Source of the DNA: Devosia sp.
GTDB lineage: Bacteria; Pseudomonadota; Alphaproteobacteria; Rhizobiales; Devosiaceae
Reading direction: 5' to 3'
Length of the DNA: 9,507 bases
NCBI GenBank assembly: GCA_011322005.1
Contig: DROE01000036.1
Location: forward strand, 1-9,507
The notes beneath the pieces are model-generated. The model searched no databases. It had not been told where the DNA came from and was given only the letters and a program-made list of their open reading frames with translations. Shown in pieces: positions 1 through 6,894 of this stretch (its first letter is position 1; the number at the start of each line of letters is the position of its first letter). A program made the position numbers and the translations under genes.

Positions 1-48
1 AGAACAACCCGCCTTTTGCGCGAAAATTCCACAAGGACATTCTCACCC

Positions 49-450
49 ATGACAATTGAACTCTGGATGCTCACCGCTGCCGCAGCCCTGCAATTCACTC
101 TCCTGCTCACCCACGGAACGCATATCTTTCTCACCGCGGGCATGATGTGGGGCATCGGTCGGCGCGATAACAATCGCGATATCAGCGACCTTGGCCGCCG
201 CATCGAGCGCACGATAATCAATACGATGGAAGGATTGGTAATCTTTGTGCCGCTGGTTCTGGTGGTGCAGCTAGCCGGAGTTTCAAGCCCGCTGACCCAG
301 CTCGCCGCCCAGGCCTATATCGCGCTCAGGGTTGCTTTCGCCCTGCTCTATATCTTCAACGTGCCCTATGTGCGCACAGCCACGTGGCTGGCGGGGCAGG
401 CCTGTCTTGCCGCCCTCGCCTATGCCATTGTCACTTCGTCCCTGCTCTGA
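49..450 (+). CDS. MAPEG family integral membrane protein
   Basis: A 133-residue, very hydrophobic protein with about four predicted membrane helices (roughly residues 5-28, 60-80, 85-105 and 112-132). The cytosolic-type segment between the first two helices carries an ERTIINTMEGL stretch, typical of the MAPEG superfamily (membrane-associated proteins in eicosanoid and glutathione metabolism). Length fits bacterial MAPEG proteins of about 130 residues. The ATG at 49 was chosen because AAGGA at 33-37 lies at suitable spacing and the next residues lead directly into helix 1; an upstream in-frame TTG at 16 would add an implausible polar tail. Eukaryotic relatives act on glutathione and lipid substrates, but the substrate of bacterial members is mostly unknown, so no reaction is assigned. 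The gene converges on the metal ATPase with 20 bp between stop codons and no clear terminator. Its promoter lies outside the window or in the first 30 bases. Confidence 0.88.
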   Translation: MTIELWMLTAAAALQFTLLLTHGTHIFLTAGMMWGIGRRDNNRDISDLGRRIERTIINTMEGLVIFVPLVLVVQLAGVSSPLTQLAAQAYIALRVAFALLYIFNVPYVRTATWLAGQACLAALAYAIVTSSLL

Positions 451-470
451 GCAGCCCCCCGGGAAACAGG

Positions 471-2570
471 TTAGTTCTTGAACTTGTACCCTAGCAGCCG
501 AACAGCATTGAGCGTTACCAGCAGGGTGGCGCCAGTGTCGGCCAGAATGGCCATCCACAGGGTTGTCATCCCCACCATGGTGGTGACCAGAAACACCGCC
601 TTGAGCCCCAGCGCAATGGTGATGTTCTGGTGGATATTGTTCATGGTGGCTCGCGACAGGCTGACCAGCGCCGGAACATCGCTCACCCGTTCGTGCATCA
701 GGGCGGCGTCCGCTGTTTCAAGCGCCACATCGGTGCCCCCGCCCATGGCGATGCCCACATCGGCCCGGGCCAGCGCCGGAGCGTCATTGATGCCGTCCCC
801 GACCATGGCGATGTCGCCGTCCCGCTTCATCGCCTCGATTTCAACCAGCTTGTCCTCGGGCAGGAGTTCAGCCTTGACCTCGATGCCAAGCTGGGAGGCA
901 AGCGCCTGGCCGGTGCGCTCATTGTCCCCCGTCAGCATAACCGCTGAAACCCCGATGCTGTTCAATGCCTTCATGGCGCTGACCGCATCGTCGCGAAGCT
1001 CGTCGCGCAAGGCAAAGAACCCGATAATTTTTTTGTCCACCACCACGACGGCAATGGTCTTGCCCTCGTCTTCGAGCGCTTCAATTCGGGCGTCCTGCTC
1101 CGGGGTAAAGCTGGAGATTTCCGCCGCATAACGGGGCGAAGCGATGGTCACCAGTTCGCCACCAACCTTTGCCTGCACCCCGCGCCCGCTCAGGGCTTCG
1201 GCCTCGGAGGTCTTTTGCAGTTTGATACCACGTCCCTCGACTTCCTCAACGATGGCCACCGCCAGCGGATGGGAGGAGCCCGCCTCCACCGAACCGGCCA
1301 GCGCCAGCATGGTTTTTTCCTCACCCGAAAACACCCCGATGTCGGTGACTTTCGGCTCACCCCGGGTCAGGGTGCCGGTTTTGTCGAATGCCACCCGGGC
1401 GACCTTACCGATGGCTTCGAGCACCGCGCCGCCCTTGACCAGAAGGCCCCGCTTGGCCCCCGCCGATATGCCCGAGGTAATCGCCGCCGGGGTGGAAAGC
1501 ACCAGCGCGCACGGGCAGCCGATCAGCAGGATTGCCAGCCCCTTGTAAATCCATTCCCCCATGTCCTGGCCGAACATCAGGGGTGGAACAAACGCGATCA
1601 TCGCTGAAACCACAATCACGCCCGGCGTGTAATATTTTGAAAAGTCGTCGATAAAGCGCGCGGTCGGTGCCTTGGACGCCTCGGCGTCCTCCACCATCTG
1701 CAGGATGCGCGAAATCATGTTGTTTTCAGCGGTTTTCTCTACCGTCATGCGGATTAGGCCATCGGCGTTGATGGACCCGGCATAGACATTGTCGCCCACC
1801 TGCTTGCGCTTGGGCATGGATTCCCCGGTAATCGCGGCCTCGTCGATGGAGGTCTGCCCTTCCGAAATCATGCCGTCCGCAGGCACACGTCCGCCGGGCC
1901 GAACCTCGATAATATCGCCCACCGAAAGAGCGTCGGCGCCAATCTCGACAATGCCCTCATCGGTCACCAGAAATGCCGATTTTGGTACCAGGTCAGCCAG
2001 CGCCTGCACGGATTTGCGCGCCTTGGCCGCCGCCATGGATTCGAGCAGTTCCCCAATCAGAAAGAAGAAAACCACAACCGCCGCTTCCGCCGACTCATCA
2101 ATGAATATCGCCCCGATAACAGCAATGGTCACCAGCGTTTCGATGGTGAAGGGCTGCCCGGCAATCGCTGCCGCACCCGCCTTTTTGGCCAGAGGAAAAA
2201 GCGCAATCAGCCCGGCCAGGGAAAACACATAACCCGCATATTCGGGCATCAGAAACGACATGGTCCAGGCAATACCCAGAATCACGGTCGTGGCGATAAC
2301 CAGTTGCCCCTTGCCCGTCTGCCACCAGTGCAAATCCTCCGGCCGGGTCTTTTTGTCAGCTTCCTTGACCTTGTAACCCAGCCGCTCCACTGCCTTGACA
2401 ATGGCCCCGCTGTTGCCGTTGGGGTCGGTCAGCTCGAACTTGAGCTTTTGCGTCGTGTAGTTTAGCTGCACGTTCTCGACACCGGGAATTTTACACACGA
2501 CACCCTCGATTTTCGAGGTGCAGCTCGCACAATCCATCCCGTCGACAAGAAGTGTTTTTGTATTGCTCAT
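471..2570 (-). CDS. zntA: Zn2+/Cd2+/Pb2+-translocating P1B-type ATPase
   Basis: A 699-residue inner-membrane pump that exports divalent soft metals using ATP. Visible in order: one N-terminal HMA metal-binding domain with GMDCASC (Cys14 and Cys17); a membrane block from about residue 90; the actuator motif TGES at 248-251; the transport-site CPC at 352-354; the phosphorylation motif DKTGT with Asp396; the P1B-specific HP at 434-435; and GDGINDAP from 591. The last membrane helices carry Lys657 and Asp678 (in LADTGAT), the residues that with CPC mark the Zn/Cd/Pb subgroup (P1B-2, as in E. coli ZntA) rather than Cu+ pumps. Length is normal and nothing looks broken. The start at 2570 opens directly into the HMA domain; its Shine-Dalgarno site is only modest (AGCAGG). 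The upstream MerR-type promoter supports metal induction. cadA is the common alternative name; the exact metal preference cannot be read from sequence. Confidence 0.96.
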   Translation of the reverse strand: MSNTKTLLVDGMDCASCTSKIEGVVCKIPGVENVQLNYTTQKLKFELTDPNGNSGAIVKAVERLGYKVKEADKKTRPEDLHWWQTGKGQLVIATTVILGIAWTMSFLMPEYAGYVFSLAGLIALFPLAKKAGAAAIAGQPFTIETLVTIAVIGAIFIDESAEAAVVVFFFLIGELLESMAAAKARKSVQALADLVPKSAFLVTDEGIVEIGADALSVGDIIEVRPGGRVPADGMISEGQTSIDEAAITGESMPKRKQVGDNVYAGSINADGLIRMTVEKTAENNMISRILQMVEDAEASKAPTARFIDDFSKYYTPGVIVVSAMIAFVPPLMFGQDMGEWIYKGLAILLIGCPCALVLSTPAAITSGISAGAKRGLLVKGGAVLEAIGKVARVAFDKTGTLTRGEPKVTDIGVFSGEEKTMLALAGSVEAGSSHPLAVAIVEEVEGRGIKLQKTSEAEALSGRGVQAKVGGELVTIASPRYAAEISSFTPEQDARIEALEDEGKTIAVVVVDKKIIGFFALRDELRDDAVSAMKALNSIGVSAVMLTGDNERTGQALASQLGIEVKAELLPEDKLVEIEAMKRDGDIAMVGDGINDAPALARADVGIAMGGGTDVALETADAALMHERVSDVPALVSLSRATMNNIHQNITIALGLKAVFLVTTMVGMTTLWMAILADTGATLLVTLNAVRLLGYKFKN

Positions 2571-2609
2571 ATCGGTTCAACCTGCTCAGCGTGATTCTTT
2601 CGAGCCATC

Positions 2610-2640
2610 CTTCTAGAACCTCTAGCCGCTATAGCTTCAA
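2610..2640 (-). promoter_or_regulatory. MerR-family (ZntR/CadR-like) metal-responsive promoter and operator
   Basis: Read on the minus strand, the sequence is TTGAAG (2640-2635), a 19-bp spacer, then TAGAAG (2615-2610). A 23-bp dyad at 2616-2638 occupies the spacer and the edge of the -35 element: GAAGCTATAGC, central G, GCTAGAGGTTC, with 9 of 11 positions symmetric. An overlong 19-20 bp spacer filled by a dyad containing CTATAG/CTAGAG is the hallmark of promoters untwisted by MerR-family activators such as ZntR, CadR and PbrR. The predicted transcript start is about 35 nt upstream of the ATPase start codon. The -10 match is only moderate, as is usual for this promoter class. Operator identity is inferred from pattern and from the gene it precedes. 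Confidence 0.72.
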
Positions 2641-2777
2641 GCAAAAAATTCACGTATTTCAACCACCCGCTTCGACAGCCTTTGCGAAAGGGGCCCCAAC
2701 GCTGGCCAAACCAGTTCTTGAATAAAGGGCCGATTCTGCGCAAAGATGCAGGCACTCGCAAAGGTTGGAGGGATGCA

Positions 2778-3113
2778 ATGCCAATTGTTTTACTCAGGAT
2801 ACTCGCGGCGCTGGCGCTTTTACTTTTGCCATTGAGCCAGAGCGCGTTTGCAAAACCGGCCCGCTGCTTCACCACAGATGATGGATATTACAATTGCGAG
2901 TTTACCGCCATTCAGGGCGATGGCAGTTTTATCATCTCCGCCAAGGGCCGCCCCACTTTCACGCTTTATATCGAGGGGCCCGGCGTTGCCTCGGGCTTTG
3001 CCGATTTTGGCACCGGGCGCAACGTTCCCCTTCCCGGCCCCTTCTATCGCTCCAAACAGGATGGTGCCTGCTGGATAAGCTCTGCGACCAACACCGCAAT
3101 CTGCGCCTGGTAA
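2778..3113 (+). CDS. Small secreted four-cysteine protein of unknown function
   Basis: A 111-residue protein that I cannot assign to a named family. It begins with a clear Sec signal peptide: MPIVLLR, a Leu/Ala-rich core, then AFA, with predicted cleavage after Ala25. The mature part is about 86 residues and has four cysteines (30, 40, 98 and 109), arranged as one close pair near the N-terminus and one at the extreme C-terminus, consistent with two disulfides in the periplasm. The middle is rich in Gly, Phe and Pro, suggesting a compact beta structure. The start at 2778 is supported by a strong GGAGG at 2767-2771 and by the signal peptide; an upstream in-frame ATG at 2682 would bury the signal peptide behind 32 basic residues. 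It lies divergent from the metal ATPase and 21 bp ahead of rsmJ on the same strand, so co-transcription with rsmJ is likely. Any link to metal stress is speculation. Confidence 0.85.
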   Translation: MPIVLLRILAALALLLLPLSQSAFAKPARCFTTDDGYYNCEFTAIQGDGSFIISAKGRPTFTLYIEGPGVASGFADFGTGRNVPLPGPFYRSKQDGACWISSATNTAICAW

Positions 3114-3134
3114 AGCCAACGGTTCGTACGAAAC

Positions 3135-3734
3135 ATGGAATCCGAGCTTGAAGTCGACTTTCTGGGCGGAGCCGTCGCCCATCGTTTCCGCTTTGGCGGC
3201 GGTCGCGGACAGGCCCTTGCCAGAGCTGTGGGGTTAAAACCCGAAAAAACCCCCAAAATCGTTGACGCCACCGCCGGGCTGGGCCGCGATGCCTTCCTTC
3301 TCGCCTCGCTGGGGGCTGAAGTCACACTTATTGAACGTTCCGCCCGGATGCACAGGCTGCTCGAACAGGGGCTGGAGCGCGCAGCAGCAGCCGGTGGAGA
3401 AATCGCTCCCGTCATCGCCCGCATGAAGCTCATTCACGCCGATGCAATAGAATTGCTCCCCGAACTGTCCCCTCAAATCATTGTGGTTGACCCCATGCAC
3501 CCGGAGCGCAAAGGCTCCGCTCTGGTCAAAAAGCAGCTTCGTCAGGTTCGCAAAATTGTCGGCACCGATGAGGACGCCGCCGAGCTGATGCAGGTCGCGC
3601 TCGCCAGCGCCAGCCGCCGCGTAGTGCTCAAATGGCCGCAAAAAGCTGCTCCCATGCCGGGGCTTCCCCCTCCCTCCCACCAGATCACCGGCAAATCAAC
3701 GCGTTATGATGTTTTCATGATTCAAAATATGTAG
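3135..3734 (+). CDS. rsmJ: 16S rRNA (guanine1516-N2)-methyltransferase RsmJ
   Basis: A 199-residue class I SAM-dependent methyltransferase matching RsmJ (YhiQ), which in E. coli methylates the N2 of G1516 in 16S rRNA. Diagnostic segments are VDFLGGAVAHR with FGGGRG near residues 7-25, SAM-binding motif I VDATAGLGRDAF at 43-54, an acidic residue ending the next strand (LIERS, Glu67), the catalytic-type motif VDPMHPER at 118-125, and SALVKKQLR just after it. The protein is about 50 residues shorter than the E. coli enzyme because it begins at the conserved VDF block; upstream codons back to the stop at 3111-3113 contain no usable start, so the short form is real here. The Shine-Dalgarno site is poor, so coupling to the preceding gene 21 bp upstream is plausible. 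It converges on the FAD oxidoreductase gene with a 3-bp gap. Confidence 0.93.
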   Translation: MESELEVDFLGGAVAHRFRFGGGRGQALARAVGLKPEKTPKIVDATAGLGRDAFLLASLGAEVTLIERSARMHRLLEQGLERAAAAGGEIAPVIARMKLIHADAIELLPELSPQIIVVDPMHPERKGSALVKKQLRQVRKIVGTDEDAAELMQVALASASRRVVLKWPQKAAPMPGLPPPSHQITGKSTRYDVFMIQNM

Positions 3735-3737
3735 CAA

Positions 3738-5330
3738 TCACAACCGCCAGCCCCGCCGGTCCTTCAAAATGACATGGGCCGCATTATGTCCCGGCGCTCC
3801 GGTGACCCCGCCCCCCGGATGGGTGCCCGAACCGCACAGATAAACCCCTCTGACCGGGCTGCGATAGGCCCCGGCGCCCAGAACCGGTCGGGCGGAAAAC
3901 AACTGGTCCAGACTCATCCTTCCGTGAAAAATATCCCCTCCGACAAGAGCGAATTTTTCTTCCAGGTCACGCGGCGACAATATCTGCCGGCCAACAACAA
4001 GTTTTGTAAAACCCGGCGCATATTTCTCAACCGTTGCGATGATATGGTCCGCCACCCGCTCGCGCTCATTCTCCCATTCCATCCCCTCGGGCAGGTCATA
4101 GGCGAACTGCTGGCAAAACAGCGAAGCAACGTGGCGGCCCGTCGGTGCCAGCGTGTCGTCCAGAACCGAAGGGACAAGCATTTCAACCACCGGCGCGTCC
4201 GACCAGCCCTTTTCCCGCGCGCTGGCCCAGGCTTTGTCCATATAGTCCAGTGTCGGCGCAATGATAATGCCGGCACTCAGGTGCGCCTTTCCCGCCGGTC
4301 CTTGCGTGAATTTTGGCAACCCGTTCAGCGCCACGTTCATTCGAAAGGTGCCCGAATGGGATTTATAATTGGCGATACGCCGCCGGAAGGTTTCCGGCAC
4401 CTCGTCTCTGGAAAGCAGATTTCCCATCAAAATCCCGGGGTGCACGCAGGCGGCAACAATGGGAGCATCAAATGCCCCGTCCGCCGTGGCCACCCGCTTC
4501 AGGCCTTGCCCGGTCGTGGTGATGGCGCTCACCGGGCTGCCGGTAATAATCTGAACCCCCTTTGCTTCGCACGCCCGGGCCATGGCCCTTGTGATCGAGC
4601 CCATGCCGCCCATGGCGTGCCCCCACGCCCCCTTGATACCGTTGACCTCGCCGAACACGTGATGCAGCAGCACATAGGCCGAACCGGGCTCGTAAGGGGA
4701 GGCAAAATGCCCGACCACGGCGTCAAACCCGAACAGGGCCTTGACGGTTTCGTTCTCAAAATACCTCTCGAGAATTTCCGCCGCTGATCTGGTGAAAAAG
4801 TCCAGCAGATCATTTTGTGTTTCCAGCGACAGCTTGTTGAGCTTTCCCCCCAGTTTTATCAGCGCCAGCAGGTCGCTCAGCCCTCCCCCCGCATTGGGCG
4901 GAGCCACCAGCAGCAATTGCCTGATGCAGTCCACTACCCGCCTAAGCGCTTCTTCATAGGCGGGATAAGCGGTGGCGTCTTCTTGCGAAAACCGGGCAAT
5001 TTCCGATGCCGTCAGCCCGTCGCACCCGGCCAGCAGATAGCCCTCATCAAGAGGCAGGAAATTGTCGACCTCGCGCAGGACGATTTCAAGTCCGTGGCTT
5101 TTCAGCTCCATGTCGGCAATCACTTTGGGCTGAAGAAGCGACACCGTATAGGAGGCCACCGAATTCCTGAAACCGGGGTGAAACTCTTCGGTGATCGCCG
5201 CCCCGCCAACCACACCCGAACGCTCCAGCACGCAAACTTTCAGCCCCACCCGCGCCAGATAAAACGCACAAACCAGGCCATTGTGCCCGGCGCCAACGAT
5301 GATGGCGTCATAGCTGCTATTTGCCGCCAT
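3738..5330 (-). CDS. FAD-dependent oxidoreductase, phytoene desaturase superfamily (PYROXD2-like)
   Basis: A 530-residue flavoprotein. The N-terminal Rossmann fold is clear: YDAIIVGAGHNG (Gly13, Gly15, Gly18), an acidic strand end at Glu36 in LERSG, and a second GG at 42-43. The C-terminal FAD-binding tail near 499-518 carries CGSGTHPGGG followed by GAPGHNAA. Both ends, and a SLDQLFSARP segment shortly before the tail, resemble PYROXD2 and its bacterial relatives (COG1233) more than true carotenoid desaturases. No carotenoid gene is nearby, so crtI is not used. The substrate is unknown. I chose the ATG at 5330 because GGAG lies 8 nt upstream and the Rossmann fold starts at residue 7; ATGs at 5381 and 5543 would add residues read from inside trmJ. 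The gene overlaps the trmJ stop by 14 nt, indicating a translationally coupled two-gene operon. Confidence 0.9.
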   Translation of the reverse strand: MAANSSYDAIIVGAGHNGLVCAFYLARVGLKVCVLERSGVVGGAAITEEFHPGFRNSVASYTVSLLQPKVIADMELKSHGLEIVLREVDNFLPLDEGYLLAGCDGLTASEIARFSQEDATAYPAYEEALRRVVDCIRQLLLVAPPNAGGGLSDLLALIKLGGKLNKLSLETQNDLLDFFTRSAAEILERYFENETVKALFGFDAVVGHFASPYEPGSAYVLLHHVFGEVNGIKGAWGHAMGGMGSITRAMARACEAKGVQIITGSPVSAITTTGQGLKRVATADGAFDAPIVAACVHPGILMGNLLSRDEVPETFRRRIANYKSHSGTFRMNVALNGLPKFTQGPAGKAHLSAGIIIAPTLDYMDKAWASAREKGWSDAPVVEMLVPSVLDDTLAPTGRHVASLFCQQFAYDLPEGMEWENERERVADHIIATVEKYAPGFTKLVVGRQILSPRDLEEKFALVGGDIFHGRMSLDQLFSARPVLGAGAYRSPVRGVYLCGSGTHPGGGVTGAPGHNAAHVILKDRRGWRL

Positions 5331-6135
5331 TTCCCTCGCTCCCCCCGGAGCTTTTGTTGCCCTCAGGTTTTTGGCGCTCATGCCGTCTTTCCAGTGAGGA
5401 GATAATGCCGCGAAAGGTACGCACTTCCTGGGCGTTGAACTCGGCCCGCCCCAGCATGGTGCGGATATTGTTGACCATCGAGGGGCGCTTTTCGGCCACC
5501 GTGAAAAATCCCGCCGCATCCAGCGCATCCTCCAGATGAGCAAACATGCCCGTTATCTCCTGCTTGCTGGCCGGCGCACCGGATTCGGTATCAAATGGCA
5601 ACGCCTCGCCCTTTCTGGCCGCCCGCCGCCACTCATAGGCCAAAAGCAACACCGCCTGGGCAATATTGAGCGATGCAAACGCCGGCTCCACCGGCAAGGT
5701 AACGATGGCGTCGGCCAGCGTGATTTCTTCGTTGTTCAGCCCCCAGCGCTCGCGCCCGAACAACAGACCCGCCTTTTCTCCGGCACCGATTTGGGAGAAC
5801 ATCCTCTCCGCCGCCTCATCCGGACCCATCACCGGCTTGAACATATCCCGCTTGCGCGCCGTGGTCGCCAATACCAGCGACAGGTCGGCGATGGCATCCT
5901 CAAGCCGTTCAAAGACCTTGACCCGGCAAATCACATGGTCCGCTTTGGCCGCCGCCGCTTTGGCCCTTTCATTGGGCCATCCGTCCCGCGGATTGACCAG
6001 CCGCAAATCCCACAGGCCGAAATTGGCCATGGCCCGGGCAGCGGTTCCGATATTTTCCCCCAGTTGCGGCTCGCACAACACCACCACCGGAGCCGGGGAT
6101 AATTCAAGTATTTTTGAACTGTCGGTACCCGCCAT
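5317..6135 (-). CDS. trmJ: tRNA (cytidine/uridine-2'-O)-methyltransferase TrmJ
   Basis: A 272-residue SPOUT-class (trefoil-knot) RNA methyltransferase. TrmJ 2'-O-methylates position 32 in the anticodon loop of certain tRNAs using SAM. All three SPOUT motifs are visible: motif 1 EPQLGENIGTAARAM (residues 22-36, with Asn28 and Arg34), motif 2 FGRERWGLNNEE (126-137) and motif 3 LPVEPAFASLNIAQA (147-161, with Ser155 and Asn157). A helical C-terminal extension follows, ending in a low-complexity Gly/Ser/Lys tail. The combination of knot domain plus C-terminal dimer-stabilising helices fits TrmJ better than TrmL or TrmH. The start at 6135 leaves a normal short N-terminus; the Shine-Dalgarno site is weak (GGGAA). 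It is the first gene of an operon with the overlapping FAD oxidoreductase. The upstream region carries the 12-bp palindrome and direct repeats described separately. Confidence 0.93.
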   Translation of the reverse strand: MAGTDSSKILELSPAPVVVLCEPQLGENIGTAARAMANFGLWDLRLVNPRDGWPNERAKAAAAKADHVICRVKVFERLEDAIADLSLVLATTARKRDMFKPVMGPDEAAERMFSQIGAGEKAGLLFGRERWGLNNEEITLADAIVTLPVEPAFASLNIAQAVLLLAYEWRRAARKGEALPFDTESGAPASKQEITGMFAHLEDALDAAGFFTVAEKRPSMVNNIRTMLGRAEFNAQEVRTFRGIISSLERRHERQKPEGNKSSGGSEGNGGK

Positions 6136-6169
6136 TTCTATTTCCCGGTGGCTTCACTCTGTGTCAGAC

Positions 6170-6181
6170 TGACCTAGGTCA
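6170..6181. promoter_or_regulatory. Perfect 12-bp palindrome, candidate operator
   Basis: TGACCTAGGTCA is a perfect inverted repeat lying 34 bp upstream of the trmJ start and about 110 bp upstream of the GFA gene, in the divergent intergenic region. Its size and position fit a dimeric transcription factor site. No recognised regulator consensus was matched, and no good sigma-70 elements were found beside it, so the function is a guess. Confidence 0.35.
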
Positions 6182-6186
6182 CGACC

Positions 6187-6249
6187 AAAGGCAAAGTCCA
6201 CCAAAATCCACCAAAGTCTACCAGAATTCAGCCAAAATCCACCAAAGCC
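6187..6249. repeat. Degenerate 10-11 bp tandem direct repeats
   Basis: About six head-to-tail units with the pattern AAARTCCACC: 6193-6202, 6203-6212, 6213-6222, 6223-6233 (most divergent, 11 bp), 6234-6243 and a partial unit from 6244, with a fragment before them at 6187. The unit at 6203-6212 and that at 6234-6243 are identical. The period matches one DNA helical turn, so each copy faces the same side of the helix. It sits between the divergent trmJ and GFA genes. It may be a multi-copy protein-binding site or a simple slippage-derived repeat. Confidence 0.75.
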
Positions 6250-6289
6250 CGGCAGCGGGTGCGCAACAACAACAACCCGGAGAAACAGC

Positions 6290-6688
6290 ATGAGCCTGAG
6301 CGGACATTGTCATTGCGGAGCAGTGAGTTACCAGGTGAACGGGGAACCCCGGCGCATGGCTCGGTGCCACTGCAACGCCTGCCGCCGCACCACCGGAACC
6401 GGCCATCTGGTGCAGGCGTTTTTCAAGCGCGCCGACGTCAAAATTGCCGGAAAAACCGCAAGCCACCAGTCCACTTCGGACACCGGCAACACCAGAACCC
6501 GCCACTTTTGCCCCACCTGCGGTTCGCGCCTGTTTTCCGGAAACTCAAACGCACCGGATGGCATCGGCATCGCCGTGGGCAGCTTTGACGACAGTTCCTG
6601 GTTCAAGCCTGAGGTCATTGTTTATGAGGATTGCCGCCCCGCCTGGGATCCCATTGACCAGGGCATCAAAACCCGGAAAGCTCCTTAG
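6290..6688 (+). CDS. GFA (glutathione-dependent formaldehyde-activating enzyme-like) family zinc protein
   Basis: A 132-residue cytosolic protein of the GFA/Mss4-like fold. The full cysteine set of the family is present: CHC at 7-9 and CPTC at 74-77, which bind the structural zinc, and CHCNAC at 26-31 (Cys26, Cys28, Cys31), equivalent to the second metal site of the Paracoccus Gfa enzyme. The length is shorter than Gfa itself (about 190 residues) but typical of the many small GFA-domain proteins, most of unknown substrate; therefore the symbol gfa is not used. The ATG at 6290 has GGAGA at 6279-6283 and starts just before the first metal ligands. It stands divergent from trmJ and upstream of the DJ-1 family gene. 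A role in glutathione-linked aldehyde handling is possible by family resemblance only. Confidence 0.9.
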   Translation: MSLSGHCHCGAVSYQVNGEPRRMARCHCNACRRTTGTGHLVQAFFKRADVKIAGKTASHQSTSDTGNTRTRHFCPTCGSRLFSGNSNAPDGIGIAVGSFDDSSWFKPEVIVYEDCRPAWDPIDQGIKTRKAP

Positions 6689-6705
6689 TTTTATCGTTCA
6701 AACAC

Positions 6706-6726
6706 AAATACTTACCCCGTATTTTT
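6706..6726 (+). terminator. Weak candidate terminator after the GFA gene
   Basis: AAATAC (6706-6711) pairs with GTATTT (6719-6724) across a 7-nt loop and is followed by a short T run ending at 6726. It lies 18 bp beyond the GFA stop codon. The stem is only 6 bp and AT-rich, so it would be inefficient if used at all. The rest of the 206-bp gap before the next gene contains two T-rich runs (about 6786-6804) and no promoter I can support. Confidence 0.25.
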
Positions 6727-6894
6727 CGGTTCCGGAAAATTGGATCTTCGCCGCCACCCGCTTCGTTGGCACACCCGGGCGAATTGGTTTTTTCCGCTTT
6801 TTTCTTGTAGTAGCCGATTAACACCCGTCCCGGTTATGGCTGTGCGAACATTCACTTTTTTAACAGGCAAACGCCTCACAAAAGGAGAAAGAGC

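Noticed and set aside
478..1131. Plus-strand open frame of 217 codons inside the metal ATPase gene
   Set aside because: Ser/Thr-rich antisense translation of conserved ATPase motifs; no ribosome site or domain.
2690..2697. GGGGCCCC palindrome upstream of the secreted protein gene
   Set aside because: Too short and of low complexity for GC-rich DNA; no flanking symmetry or promoter elements.
3738..5330. Naming the flavoprotein phytoene desaturase (crtI)
   Set aside because: The C-terminal motif and length fit PYROXD2-like proteins, and no carotenoid gene is in the window.
6784..6813. TTGGTT with TAGTAG as a promoter for the DJ-1 gene
   Set aside because: The -10 matches the consensus at only three of six positions and lies in T-rich sequence where chance hits are common.
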